Source: Thiolapillus brandeum
Lineage (GTDB): Bacteria; Pseudomonadota; Gammaproteobacteria; Chromatiales; Chromatiaceae
Length of the DNA stretch: 64,000 nt
Assembly: GCF_000828615.1 (NCBI RefSeq)
Contig: NZ_AP012273.1
Location: forward strand, 2,356,001 to 2,420,000
Direction of reading: 5' to 3'
The position numbers were made by a program, and so were the translations under genes. This document shows, in pieces, positions 43,166 to 52,928 of this stretch. The notes below the pieces were generated by a model that did no database searches, had not been told where the DNA came from, and saw only the letters and a program-made list of their open reading frames with translations. Each line of letters begins with the position of its first letter. Positions within the stretch are counted from its first letter, which is position 1.

Positions 43166-43177
43166 GAAAGCCTTTTT
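43157..43177 (+). terminator. Intrinsic terminator overlapping suhB stop
   Basis: AAGGCTT (43157-43163) and AAGCCTT (43168-43174) with a four-base loop, followed by further T. The TGA stop of suhB (43163-43165) lies inside the stem and loop, which is economical and unusual. Confidence 0.6.
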
Positions 43178-43198
43178 GTTCCTGTGAGAAACCCGGGT

Positions 43199-44038
43199 TT
43201 ATTGATAATCCCTGATTGCCTTGGCCTTCAGCACCTCATATTCTTCGTCGGTAATAAGGCCATCCTTGCGTAACCGGTCGAGTTTTCTGAGCTTGGCGGA
43301 AATATCCGTATCCGATCCTGAATCTTCCGCAACCACCTGCTGCCCTTTCAAGGCCTTCATGGTTTCTTCCGTCAATCTGCCCGTGACCTCCAGACCATTG
43401 TCTTTCTGATAGGCGGACAGGGCATTGGCCGTCTTCCCGCCCATGAGACCATCTGCCGGCCCGGGAGAGTAACCCAGCTCCGCCAGTTTCTGCTGCGCCT
43501 GTCGCAGATCATTGTTGGCCGAAGCGGTCGCCGAGGCATGTTCACCCCCGGAATGGCTACGGGATTTGTTGCAGCCCACACGTATGATGCGTGCTCCACC
43601 CAAAACAGTGACTTCTTTTTCCCGGGATTCGCTATTTCCACCCAACACGGTCACCCCTGGCTTGCTCGAAGCAATATGCGCCCGGCAGTCCAGATTGATG
43701 GTGGTGCTGGACATGACATTGACCTTGCCCCGCAGACAGTACCAGCCATTCGGATTGAGAAGATCCATGTTGCTCTTGCTCATGACACTGACGTTGGGCT
43801 TGATCAACACCAATTCCGGCCGATCGGTATGTACGGTGTCACGCACCTTGCCGCCAATACCAAATACGCGAACCTTGGTGCCAAACACACGGTACTTGGG
43901 ATGCCGTGCATTGAACGGATGCTTTCCCCAATTGTTCAGACAGGCCCGCACCACGCTGGCATCATCAGCCACCGCAGGTAATGGGCCAAGCAGCAGTAAC
44001 AATACGGATATAAAAAGCCCAGGCATGATTTTTTTCAT
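43199..44038 (-). CDS. Exported peptidoglycan-binding-like and SHOCT-domain protein
   Basis: 279 residues from the ATG at 44038, which opens a signal peptide (MPGLFISVLLLLLGPLPAVA). The central region has repeated short motifs (PNVSVMSKSN; GKVNVMSSTTINLDC; KPGVTVLGGNSES), suggesting a small beta-helix. A PG-binding-1 domain follows (LRQAQQKLAELGYSPGPADG; LMGGKTANALSAYQKDNGL). The C-terminal SHOCT motif is ISAKLRKLDRLRKDGLITDE. SHOCT domains often occur in oligomeric membrane or envelope proteins. It is probably a cell-wall-associated protein of unknown role. Confidence 0.75.
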   Translation of the reverse strand: MKKIMPGLFISVLLLLLGPLPAVADDASVVRACLNNWGKHPFNARHPKYRVFGTKVRVFGIGGKVRDTVHTDRPELVLIKPNVSVMSKSNMDLLNPNGWYCLRGKVNVMSSTTINLDCRAHIASSKPGVTVLGGNSESREKEVTVLGGARIIRVGCNKSRSHSGGEHASATASANNDLRQAQQKLAELGYSPGPADGLMGGKTANALSAYQKDNGLEVTGRLTEETMKALKGQQVVAEDSGSDTDISAKLRKLDRLRKDGLITDEEYEVLKAKAIRDYQ

Positions 44039-44107
44039 TTGACTATCCACTATCCAGTTGAAAAACATAAAAACAAACCGGTCTGTTGCCACCTTATCAG
44101 AACTCTC

Positions 44108-47100
44108 TTAACCATTGGAGCTTGTCACCACAGCATTCCGGTTCTCCACACGCGCACGCCGCCGCAGCACGAACCCTTCATGCAACATCAGCAGTGACGG
44201 CACCAGGAGCAGCACCAGGAAAGTGGCGAAGGCCAGCCCGAAGGATATGGACACGGCCATGGGGATGAGGAACTGGGCCTGAAGAGAGGTTTCGAACAGC
44301 AGGGGGGTCAATCCGGCGATGGTGGTCAGGGAGGTAAGGAGCACAGCGCGCAGACGCTGGCCGGCGGCTTCGACAATGGCCTTGTCCACGGCCATGCCCT
44401 GCTCTCTCAGTTCCTTGTAGAAGACCACCAGGATAATGGAGTCGTTCACCACGATGCCGGACAGGCCAAAAATGCCGAACAGGGAGAGAATGGTGAGTTC
44501 AATGCCCATGACCCAGTGGCCGACAATGGCGCCGACGATGCCGAAGGGGATGATACTCATTACCACAAGCGGCCAGCCGTAGGAGCCGAACACCCAGGCC
44601 AGCACGATATAGATCATGGCCAGGGCAAACAGGGCGCCCTTCTTCATGTCGGCCATGGTTTCCTTCTGGTCCTGGGCCTTGCCGGTGTAGCTCATGTGCA
44701 CGCCCCATTTGTGCAGTACCTTGGCAAACAGTTCCTTTTTCAACTGGGCGCGGATGTCATTGGCGTTGTTGCGGCTGGTATCCACATCAGCGAACACCGT
44801 GGCGGAAAGCTCGCCATCATAGTGGCGCAGGATTTCAAATCCCTGGCGCTCCTTGAGGCGCAGGGCAGTGGTCAGGGGGATGCGGCCACCGTCCGGCAAT
44901 CGCAGGTTCATGGAGTCCAGGCCGGACAGGTGATAGCGGCGCTGATCCCTGAGCATCACCCGAACTTCCAGCTCGTCCCTGCCGTCGATGAAGATCTGGC
45001 TCAGATTGCCGGTGAGCGCATTGCTCAACTGGCGCGCCACTTCCGCTTCGGTGAGCCCCTGGGCGCGGCCCATGGGTGTGAGTTCGTAGATGAGCTGCTG
45101 ATGCCCGTAGGGCATGTCATCCTCGATGCCGCTGACCCCGTCCATGCCTTCCAGCACCGTGGTAATGGCCAGTGCGGCTTCCTTGAGCCTGTCCGTGTCC
45201 GGCCCGGTGAGCTTGATCTCCAGATCGCGGCCCGGGGGGCCACCACCACGCCGGGAAGTGAGGGTCATTTTCTCCAGCCCCGGCGCATCAGTGAAATGCT
45301 TGCGCCACTCGTCCAGGAAATCCTGGTTGCGCACGTCCCGTTCGTCCGAGGGCACCAGCTCGGCCGTTACCGTGGCGAACTGTTCACCGGCCCGGCCCGA
45401 CTGGGCATTGGAGAATATACCCATGCCATGAGAGACCTTGGCAATACGAATCAGGTTGCCGCCCAGGGCTTCCTCGGCCTGATACATGGCCTGCTCCACC
45501 TTGTCGATAAAGGCATCCACCCGCTCCGGCGGTGTGCCGGAGACGAAGCTGGCGCTGGCGTGGATCACATTGCCTTCCACCGTGGGAAAGAACGTGAAAC
45601 CGATGCGTCCCCCGGCCAGCAGGCCAATGGCCATGATCAGGGCTGCCAGGGCCGAGGCAATGGTCACCCCGGGACGGGACACGGCGGCACGCACCAGTGG
45701 GCTGAAACGCCGGTCACGGAAGTCCTCGAAGGCCCTGTCCAGTTTCTGCCGCAGGGGACTGGGCCGCTTGTGATGGGCCTTGTGGAAGCTGTGGCGCAGA
45801 TGCCCGGGCAGCACCAGAAAGCTCTCGACCAGAGAGGCGATGATCACGCAGATAATCACGAAGGGAATGTCGAACATGATGGTGCCGATGATGCCGGATA
45901 CCATCATCAGGGGAATAAAAGCCGCAATGGTGGTCAGGGACGAGGACAGGACCGGCGCCAGCATGCGCCGCGCACCACCTTCGGCGGCTTCCAGGGAACG
46001 CTCGCCCTTCTGGTAGTGGGCCAGGGCATCTTCACCGACCACGATGGCATCATCCACGATGATCCCCAGAGCCATGATCAGGGCGAACAGGGAGATCATG
46101 TTGATACTGCCCCCGGCCAGCCACACCAGGGCCAGGGTAGCCATGAAGGACACAGGGATGCCCAGTGTCACCCACCAGGCCACCCGCACATTGAGAAACA
46201 GGAACAGGATGGCCACCACCAGCACCAGGCCGCTGAGTCCGTTCTTCAGGAGCAGGTTGATACGGTCGCGGATCAGCAGCCAGCTTTCATCGTAAACCGT
46301 GATCTCCACCCCCTTGGGCAGATCCTTGCGCGCCTCTTCCAGCCATTCGCGCAGGATGGTGGCGGATTTCAGGGTATCGCCGGTGGTCGCGCGCTGGGCG
46401 CGCAGCTCCACCGCAGGCTTGCCCTGATAGGTGATGGTGATCTGGTTGGTTCGGGGTCGGCGCTCTACTTTGGCTACGTCTCCCAGGCGCACGTAGTCGC
46501 CCTTGAGGTTGGCCACCAGGGGCAGCTCCTCGAAACCGGCGGCATTGCGGCGCTGTTCCAGGGTACGCAGTTCCCGCGCCACATCCCGCTTGCCAATCTG
46601 CCCGCCCGGAAGATCCCGGCTGACTTCGTTGATGCGACGTCCCACCTCCGCCAGTGACAGGTTAAGGGCCTGGAGCTGGCGCTGGGAAAACTGCACCGCG
46701 ATCTCCTCGTCCGGCAGGCCACGGATATCCACCTTGGCCACGCCCCTGGCCAGCAATTGCTCTTCAAAGCGATAGGCCAGTTTGCGCAATTCCTCCCGAT
46801 CAGAAGGACCGTGTATCAACAGGCGCGCAATGGGTTCGAAATTGATGACATGACTGACCTGGGGGGTACGGGCATCCTGGGGCAGATTGCGCACCGCCTT
46901 GACCCGGGCATCCACCCGGTCCGTGGCATCGCCCATGTCCGTGCCCTCGGGAAATTCGAGGACGATCACCCCTACGTTCTGCGCCGAAGTGGAGGTGATC
47001 TTGTCCAGACCCTCCACCGAGCGCAGCTCCTGTTCCAGGGGAATGGTAATGGACTTTTCCACGTCTTCCGCCGTGGCCCCGGGCCAGACCACGCGTACGG

Positions 47101-47260
47101 TGACGATCTGGATATCGAAGGTGGGAAAGAACTGGGTATTCAGGGACGACAGGGCCAGGGCCCCGGACAGCAGCATGATGATCATCACCAGGTTCGCCGC
47201 CACCGGGTGGCGGGCGAAAATGCCGATGATGCCGTCCTTGTGGCGGTGGCTTTCAGTCAT
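44108..47260 (-). CDS. RND efflux permease (AcrB/HAE-like)
   Basis: 1050 residues. It has the two-halved RND design, N-terminal FARHPVAANLVMIIMLLSGA, proton relay Asp pair in LGIIVDDAIVVGEDAL, and the second-half motif FGIFGLSGIVVNDSIILVVF. The GATAEDVEKSITIPLEQEL and RVKAVRNLPQDA motifs are porter-domain signatures. It lacks the Met-rich CusA features, so organic substrates are more likely than metals. It overlaps its adaptor gene by 8 bases. No channel gene lies beside it; the tolC at 55389 in this window could serve. Confidence 0.9.
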   Translation of the reverse strand: MTESHRHKDGIIGIFARHPVAANLVMIIMLLSGALALSSLNTQFFPTFDIQIVTVRVVWPGATAEDVEKSITIPLEQELRSVEGLDKITSTSAQNVGVIVLEFPEGTDMGDATDRVDARVKAVRNLPQDARTPQVSHVINFEPIARLLIHGPSDREELRKLAYRFEEQLLARGVAKVDIRGLPDEEIAVQFSQRQLQALNLSLAEVGRRINEVSRDLPGGQIGKRDVARELRTLEQRRNAAGFEELPLVANLKGDYVRLGDVAKVERRPRTNQITITYQGKPAVELRAQRATTGDTLKSATILREWLEEARKDLPKGVEITVYDESWLLIRDRINLLLKNGLSGLVLVVAILFLFLNVRVAWWVTLGIPVSFMATLALVWLAGGSINMISLFALIMALGIIVDDAIVVGEDALAHYQKGERSLEAAEGGARRMLAPVLSSSLTTIAAFIPLMMVSGIIGTIMFDIPFVIICVIIASLVESFLVLPGHLRHSFHKAHHKRPSPLRQKLDRAFEDFRDRRFSPLVRAAVSRPGVTIASALAALIMAIGLLAGGRIGFTFFPTVEGNVIHASASFVSGTPPERVDAFIDKVEQAMYQAEEALGGNLIRIAKVSHGMGIFSNAQSGRAGEQFATVTAELVPSDERDVRNQDFLDEWRKHFTDAPGLEKMTLTSRRGGGPPGRDLEIKLTGPDTDRLKEAALAITTVLEGMDGVSGIEDDMPYGHQQLIYELTPMGRAQGLTEAEVARQLSNALTGNLSQIFIDGRDELEVRVMLRDQRRYHLSGLDSMNLRLPDGGRIPLTTALRLKERQGFEILRHYDGELSATVFADVDTSRNNANDIRAQLKKELFAKVLHKWGVHMSYTGKAQDQKETMADMKKGALFALAMIYIVLAWVFGSYGWPLVVMSIIPFGIVGAIVGHWVMGIELTILSLFGIFGLSGIVVNDSIILVVFYKELREQGMAVDKAIVEAAGQRLRAVLLTSLTTIAGLTPLLFETSLQAQFLIPMAVSISFGLAFATFLVLLLVPSLLMLHEGFVLRRRARVENRNAVVTSSNG

Positions 47261-48497
47261 CCGCCACGATCTCCACCAGCAGGCTCTCCACAGCGTTGGG
47301 CAGCTGGGTTACGAGCATGCGCTGGCCATTCTTCAGATCCTTTGAACGAATCAGTACCTGATTGTTGCCATCCCGCCAAATCTCGCCCACGCGCTGCACT
47401 TTCACCGGGCGCAGACGGCTTTCATCATCGATGACGTACACCTTGTTGGAACCATACAGGGCCTCGAAAGGCACCGGCATGACGTTTTCCTGGTCAGGGA
47501 GAGTCAGGCGCAGTTGCAGCACCCTGCCCTTCTGCAGCCAGTCCTGCCCCTGATCGATGAGAAACAGCGCTTCGATGCCGCCACTGCCCTGGCGCACTTC
47601 CGCCCCCAGAGAGATGAGATGGCCCTCCACCTTGCGCTCATCCACCTTGCCGGAAACGGCCAGGGCCTCGCCATGAGCCAAAGCCTGGCGCACCTGGGGC
47701 ACGTAGATGGCGGGCAACATGGCACGGAACATGAGGCTGTCATTCTCAAAAAGATCCAGGAGCTTGCCCCCCCTGTTCACCCGGTGCCCCTGGGCCACAT
47801 AAACCCGGGTCACACGGCCATCGAAGGGCGCAGTGATGCGGGTTCTGTCCAGTTGCAGGCGCGCCTTCTCCAGGGCCGCCTCGGCACGGGCCAGGGCAGC
47901 CTCCAGTTCCTGCATGCGCGAGGTATGGGTGCGGATGCTCTCCTCGATGCGGGCGATGCTGATGGCCTGACGGGCGGCACTCTGGCGGGCCGTATCCAGA
48001 GCGGACTGGGAACTGACCTGTTTTTTGCTCAGATTCAGCAGGCGTTTCACCTCTGCCTGCACCAGCTGGTAGAGCTTGCGTTCACTGGGAAGAGTCTGGA
48101 GATCCGCCTGGTGGCGGGATTCCTGGGCGGCAATGGCGGCCCTGGCCTTGGCCACATCGGCTTCCGCCAGCTGCACATCCAGACGGGCATCGGCATCATC
48201 CAGCTCCAGCAGCAGCTCACCGGCCTGCACCTGGCGGCCTTCGATGACATGCACTTTCTCCACATCTGCGGACAGGGCCGCAGTGATCACAGAGTAGTTG
48301 AGGGCATCCACGGCGCCGTAGAGCAGGATATTGGTGGGCCAGGTTCCCAGCTGCACCTCCTGAGCCGCCACGGGCCAGGATTTCTCCTTGACCTCGATGG
48401 ACTTGCTGTGGGGGCGGCTGGCCTTGAGCATCATGAACACACCCACGGCAATGGCAATGATGAGCAAGGGCAGAATGAGTCTGCGGAATCGTTTCAT
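47253..48497 (-). CDS. RND periplasmic adaptor (HlyD/AcrA type)
   Basis: 414 residues with an N-terminal anchor or signal (LILPLLIIAIAVGVFMML). A lipoyl half-motif AALSADVEKVHVIEGRQVQA is followed by a long coiled-coil hairpin (about 95-215, for example ARIEESIRTHTSRMQELEAA), a second lipoyl half (ITAPFDGRVTRVYVAQGHRV) and a beta barrel. It partners the permease downstream. Confidence 0.88.
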   Translation of the reverse strand: MKRFRRLILPLLIIAIAVGVFMMLKASRPHSKSIEVKEKSWPVAAQEVQLGTWPTNILLYGAVDALNYSVITAALSADVEKVHVIEGRQVQAGELLLELDDADARLDVQLAEADVAKARAAIAAQESRHQADLQTLPSERKLYQLVQAEVKRLLNLSKKQVSSQSALDTARQSAARQAISIARIEESIRTHTSRMQELEAALARAEAALEKARLQLDRTRITAPFDGRVTRVYVAQGHRVNRGGKLLDLFENDSLMFRAMLPAIYVPQVRQALAHGEALAVSGKVDERKVEGHLISLGAEVRQGSGGIEALFLIDQGQDWLQKGRVLQLRLTLPDQENVMPVPFEALYGSNKVYVIDDESRLRPVKVQRVGEIWRDGNNQVLIRSKDLKNGQRMLVTQLPNAVESLLVEIVADD

Positions 48498-48517
48498 GTT
48501 TGTTCTTCAGTTGTTAT

Positions 48518-49672
48518 CTAGGAATCCGGCGGTGCAGCCTCAGCCCCTGCCGCCGGTATGTACCGCCACACCACCCAGGCGCCCAGCAAAGCCGTGGCAG
48601 ACGCCATAGTATAAGCCAAAGGCGCCCCCCACTGCTCCCATATCATACCGCTGACAAAGGTACCTACAGCCCCTCCCGCACCAAAGCTCAGGCTGGCGTA
48701 CAGAGCCTGCCCCCGGCCCTGATGGCGGCCACGGAAATAGTCATGCACCATGTGAATCGCCGAGGCGTGAAAACTGCCGAAACTGGCCGCGTGCAGCAAT
48801 TGCGCCATCACCAGCAGGGGCAGCTGATCGGGAAACCAGCCGATAAGCAGCCAGCGCAGGGCCGCCAGAGTCAGGCTCACTCGCAGGATGGCAGCGGAGC
48901 GCCAGCGCTGCAGCAAACGATGCATGAACAGGAACAGCAGCACCTCGGCAATTACCCCAATACTCCACAGCAGACCAATATCGCTCTTACTGTAGGCGTA
49001 GTCCTGAAGGTATATGGAAAAGAACGCATAGTAGGGGCCATGGCTCATCTGCATCAGGAACACGGCGACGAAAAAGGCCAGGATATGCGGTTTTTTCAAC
49101 ACCGCGAGAATGGAAGACTGGGTTTCATGGATTTCCCGGCCATCATCAGTCACCAGCAGGCTGGAGAGCAGAATGCCTCCGAAAACCACCACCAGGGCCG
49201 GCGGCACCACTTCGGTTCCGCGCCTGTCCACCAGCCAGCCGACCATGACCACGGTAAGAATAAAACCCACGGATCCCCACAGGCGCAAACGCGAATAGCG
49301 TTCCGCATCATTTCCCAGGTGATTGAAGACCACGGCCTCGAACTGGGGCAGGGAGGCATTCCAGAAAAAGCTGTAGCAGGCCATTACCAGGGCAACCTGG
49401 ACAAAGCCATGGGCGCCAGCCATGAGCAACAGGAACGCCAGGGCCAAAAGGGAGGCCAGGCGCACCAGCAGCATACGCTGTCCCAGGTGATCCCCCAGCC
49501 AGCCCCAGACATTGGGCGCGATAACCTTGGTGGCCATGATGATGGCCATGAGTGAGCCAATGGCAAAGGCATCAAAACCCAGAGACTGCAGATACAGGCC
49601 CCAATAGGGCATAAGTGTGCCCAGGGCGGCAAAATAGAAAAAGTAGAAGGCAGACAGGCGCCAGTAGGGCAT
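48518..49672 (-). CDS. MFS transporter (HcaT/LacY-like MFS_1)
   Basis: 384 residues with twelve predicted helices. It starts LSAFYFFYFAALGTLMPYWG and has IGSLMAIIMATKVIAPNVWGWLGDHLGQR (motif A region) and a second-half VFLMQMSHGPYYAFFSIYLQ, a pattern of the PucC/HcaT-like MFS_1 group that takes up aromatic acids or nucleosides. Substrate unknown. It lies 20 bases upstream of the RND adaptor gene and is probably in the same operon. Confidence 0.85.
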   Translation of the reverse strand: MPYWRLSAFYFFYFAALGTLMPYWGLYLQSLGFDAFAIGSLMAIIMATKVIAPNVWGWLGDHLGQRMLLVRLASLLALAFLLLMAGAHGFVQVALVMACYSFFWNASLPQFEAVVFNHLGNDAERYSRLRLWGSVGFILTVVMVGWLVDRRGTEVVPPALVVVFGGILLSSLLVTDDGREIHETQSSILAVLKKPHILAFFVAVFLMQMSHGPYYAFFSIYLQDYAYSKSDIGLLWSIGVIAEVLLFLFMHRLLQRWRSAAILRVSLTLAALRWLLIGWFPDQLPLLVMAQLLHAASFGSFHASAIHMVHDYFRGRHQGRGQALYASLSFGAGGAVGTFVSGMIWEQWGAPLAYTMASATALLGAWVVWRYIPAAGAEAAPPDS

Positions 49673-49819
49673 GACAAACCGAAAGCTGCGGCGAAAGCGC
49701 CCATTCTATACTCGCGCTGAAACCCGGGCCATGAAAACCCTTTCTGAGAAGATCGTCACGGATACGGGGCCGAAGGTCTCCTACAGTAGAAAGCCTGAAC
49801 GGACAGCAGACGGCAATTC

Positions 49820-51598
49820 ATGGCTCCCCCAACCGCGATCACAGGCAGAAGAACATTCCTCAAACTGAGCGGAAGTACCGGCATTGGTCTGGCCACTGGT
49901 GCCAGTCTGGCCACTGCCGAGGCCGACGAATCCACCTCCAGCCAGCCAGCCATGTACCTGGCCCATTCACCGCGTCCGGCGCCAAGCACCCTGACCCCTC
50001 TGCCGCCGCTGGCTGCCATGACTCTGAACCGCGCCGCCTTCGGCGCTGCCCCTGGCGACATCGACGATTTCAATGCCCGGGGCGGATCGGATCTTGCCCG
50101 CCTCACTTCCTGGGTGGACGAACAGCTCGACCCCCAGTCCATCGACGACAGCAGCCTGGAAGCGCGCCTGGCCAACCCCGCTTTCCGCACCCTGAACAAG
50201 ACCCTTACCCAACTGTGGACCGAACACTACCTGCCGGAAAACATTCCCTGGGAAGAACGAGTGCGGCCAGCCAACGAAGTGCTCTTCGCCACCATGACCC
50301 GCGCCATCTACAGCAAGCGCCAGCTGCAGGAAGTGATGGTGGATTTCTGGCACAACCATTTCAATGTGTATGCCTATGAAACACCCAATGCCAGTGTCTG
50401 GGTGCATTATGACCGGGACGTGATTCGCCCCCATGTTCTGGGTAACTTCCGCCAGATGCTCGAAGCAAACGCCAGGAGCACCGCCATGCTTTATTACCTG
50501 GACAATGTGGACAGCAGTGACGAGGGGCCCAATGAGAACTACGCCCGGGAGCTCCTGGAACTGCACACCCTCGGGGCGGAGAACTACCTGGGCATCATGC
50601 CGCAGTGGGATGTGCCCAGGGATGCCCAGGGACGTCCCATCGGTTATGTGGATGGCGATGTGCTGGAAGTGGCGCGCTGCTTTACCGGCTGGACCGTGGC
50701 CAACGGTCACTGGTCCGATCCCAACGACCCCAATACCGGCGAATTCTACTACCGGGATTTTTGGCACGACCGCTTCCAGAAGTACGTTCTGGGAGAGTTC
50801 ATTCCCGCAGACCAGGCCGCCCTGCAGGATGGCCTGCGCGTTCTGGACAAGCTCGCTGAACATCCTGGCACCGCTACCTTTATCTGCCGCAAGCTCATCC
50901 GGCGCCTGCTCATGGACGAACCGACAGAAAGCCTGGTTGCCTCCGCCGCCACGGTTTTCCATGACAACTGGCAGGCCCCGGATCAGATCGCACTGACCCT
51001 GCGCCATATTCTGCTGTCAACGGAGTTTCGCAACACCTGGGGCGAAAAAATGAAGCGTCCCTTCGAAACGCTCATGGGCGCCATGCGCGTCTGCGATGCG
51101 GAAATCACCCTGCATCCCGATGACGACGACAGCCAGAGCCTGAGCTGGCTGATGGAGAAAACCGGGCAGCATCCCTTTTCCTGGATACCCCCCAACGGCT
51201 TTCCCGATACCCGCCAAACCTGGCAGGGCAGTACGCCCATGATCATGACCTGGCGCATCATCAACTGGCTGTTGCGGATTACGGATGCCGGCGGCAATTT
51301 CAAGCTGGACGTGTTGACCCGGACCCTGAATGCCCCGGAGATGACCGATAGCGCCAATCACACACCCCGCAAACTGGCCGCTTTCTGGTTCAAACACACT
51401 CTGGGATATGACCCGGATGCCTCACAGGTCGCCACTGCGGCCCAAATGCTGACTCATTCGGATGCCTATGATGGTACGCCCTGGGGATTGGATCAGCCCA
51501 TCGATCTGTCCCAGGACGAATGGCCCCACTATTGGCAGTCCGGCCTGCGTACCCTGGTGGCCCTGATTCTCATGTCCCCGGACTTCCTGCAGCGTTGA
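49820..51598 (+). CDS. Tat-exported DUF1800 protein
   Basis: 592 residues. Twin-arginine leader TGRRTFLKLSGSTGIGLATG (Arg10-Arg11). The DUF1800 domain follows, with LNRAAFGAAPGDID, FWHNHFNVYAYETP, NENYARELLELHTLG, RCFTGWTVANGHW and the C-terminal HILLSTEFRNTWGEKMKRPF. DUF1800 proteins are usually paired with DUF1501 proteins, as here (10-base gap). Their biochemical function is not known. The start has no strong ribosome-binding site. Confidence 0.9.
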   Translation: MAPPTAITGRRTFLKLSGSTGIGLATGASLATAEADESTSSQPAMYLAHSPRPAPSTLTPLPPLAAMTLNRAAFGAAPGDIDDFNARGGSDLARLTSWVDEQLDPQSIDDSSLEARLANPAFRTLNKTLTQLWTEHYLPENIPWEERVRPANEVLFATMTRAIYSKRQLQEVMVDFWHNHFNVYAYETPNASVWVHYDRDVIRPHVLGNFRQMLEANARSTAMLYYLDNVDSSDEGPNENYARELLELHTLGAENYLGIMPQWDVPRDAQGRPIGYVDGDVLEVARCFTGWTVANGHWSDPNDPNTGEFYYRDFWHDRFQKYVLGEFIPADQAALQDGLRVLDKLAEHPGTATFICRKLIRRLLMDEPTESLVASAATVFHDNWQAPDQIALTLRHILLSTEFRNTWGEKMKRPFETLMGAMRVCDAEITLHPDDDDSQSLSWLMEKTGQHPFSWIPPNGFPDTRQTWQGSTPMIMTWRIINWLLRITDAGGNFKLDVLTRTLNAPEMTDSANHTPRKLAAFWFKHTLGYDPDASQVATAAQMLTHSDAYDGTPWGLDQPIDLSQDEWPHYWQSGLRTLVALILMSPDFLQR

Positions 51599-51608
51599 GG
51601 CCCAACCG

Positions 51609-52928
51609 ATGAGCAATCGCATGAACAGACGTGAATTCATCAAGACCCTGGGCCTTTCCACAGTGGCAGGACTGGGATGGCGCAACATGGCTTTTGCCGA
51701 TGCCAGCGATACCCAGAATATCGTCATCGTCATTTTTTTACGAGGCGCCTGTGATTTTCTGAACCTGTTTCCCCCGGTGAGTGGTGCGGATCGCGACCTG
51801 TATGAAACCGCCCGCCCCAACCTGCACATTCCTCTGAGTCAGACCCTGCCCCTGGACGGCCAGTTCGGCGTACACCCCGCTGGCGCGCCACTGAAGACCC
51901 TGTTCGACAACAACCAGCTGGCCATCGTGCGTGCGGTGGGAAATACGGTGCAACCCTCACGCAGCCATTTTGACGCCCAGGCCCTGCTGGAATCCGGCAC
52001 CCCCGGCACCAAAGGCACGAGCACCGGATGGCTGGCACGTTACTTCGCCAGCATTCCCAACCTGCCGCCCAGCATCACGGTTCCTTCGGTGGCAGCTTCC
52101 AGCTACACCCCGACTTCTTTCCTTGGCGATCCCGCGGTTCTGACCATGGACGATCCCGACTATTTCAGCCTGGACAATGCCCACTGGGCCTGGGCCGACC
52201 GCCTGGCAAACGTGCTGCCCGATCTTCACGCCGGCAACAGTCCTGTGGAACAGGCCGGCTCCCAGGCCCTGACTGCCATGCAGATCATTGCTTCCCAGGA
52301 TTTCTCCGGCTATGTGCCTGGTGGCGGCGCGGTTTACCCCAACGGCTATTTTGGTGACCAGCTGAAAATGCTGGCGCAAATCATCAAAATGAATGTCGGT
52401 TTGCGCATGGGCGCCCTGGACTTCGGCGGCTGGGACACCCACAACGACCAGGGAAATGGCAGCGCAGGCTACTTTTCAGACAATCTTGTGACGCCTTTGG
52501 CAAATGGCCTACAGGCTTTTCTCACAGACCTGGGTTCAGCAGGAAACTATCTGCAACGAACGACTGTCATAGTACAGACGGAATTTGGCAGGCGGGTACG
52601 TGAAAATGCCGACTACGGCACTGATCACGGATATGGAGCTGATATACTGATTTCAGGTGATGCCAGTCAGATTGTCGGCGGTTTCCATGGAATCTGGCCC
52701 GGCTTGGCCAGTAACCAGTTGTTTGAGGGGATGGATGTCGATGTCACCACAGACTACCGCCGCATACTGAGCGAAATACTCATCCGGCGACTGGAAAACC
52801 CTTACCTGGGAGCAATATTTCCCGGCTATACGGGGTATTCCCCCCTCGGTGTGGTACAAGGCACTGACCTTGAACCCATTTATGATAACCCCAGTGACGA
52901 GATATTCTCCGATGGATTTGAAGATTAG
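51609..52928 (+). CDS. Tat-exported DUF1501 protein
   Basis: 439 residues. Twin-arginine leader NRREFIKTLGLSTVAGLG (Arg7-Arg8). The DUF1501 core shows IVIVIFLRGACDFLNLFPPV, AIVRAVGNTVQPSRSHFDAQ, FGGWDTHNDQG and IVQTEFGRRVRENADYGTDH, which resemble the metal-binding motifs of alkaline-phosphatase/sulfatase-like enzymes. It ends in IFSDGFED, a short C-terminal signature seen on exported proteins of related bacteria. Its 3' end overlaps the next gene by 17 bases. Confidence 0.9.
   Translation: MSNRMNRREFIKTLGLSTVAGLGWRNMAFADASDTQNIVIVIFLRGACDFLNLFPPVSGADRDLYETARPNLHIPLSQTLPLDGQFGVHPAGAPLKTLFDNNQLAIVRAVGNTVQPSRSHFDAQALLESGTPGTKGTSTGWLARYFASIPNLPPSITVPSVAASSYTPTSFLGDPAVLTMDDPDYFSLDNAHWAWADRLANVLPDLHAGNSPVEQAGSQALTAMQIIASQDFSGYVPGGGAVYPNGYFGDQLKMLAQIIKMNVGLRMGALDFGGWDTHNDQGNGSAGYFSDNLVTPLANGLQAFLTDLGSAGNYLQRTTVIVQTEFGRRVRENADYGTDHGYGADILISGDASQIVGGFHGIWPGLASNQLFEGMDVDVTTDYRRILSEILIRRLENPYLGAIFPGYTGYSPLGVVQGTDLEPIYDNPSDEIFSDGFED

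Noticed and set aside
44516..46657. 713-codon open frame antisense to the RND permease
   Set aside because: Low-complexity His/Gly/Gln translation typical of the reverse strand of GC-rich genes; no domain, no ribosome-binding site; the permease is certain.
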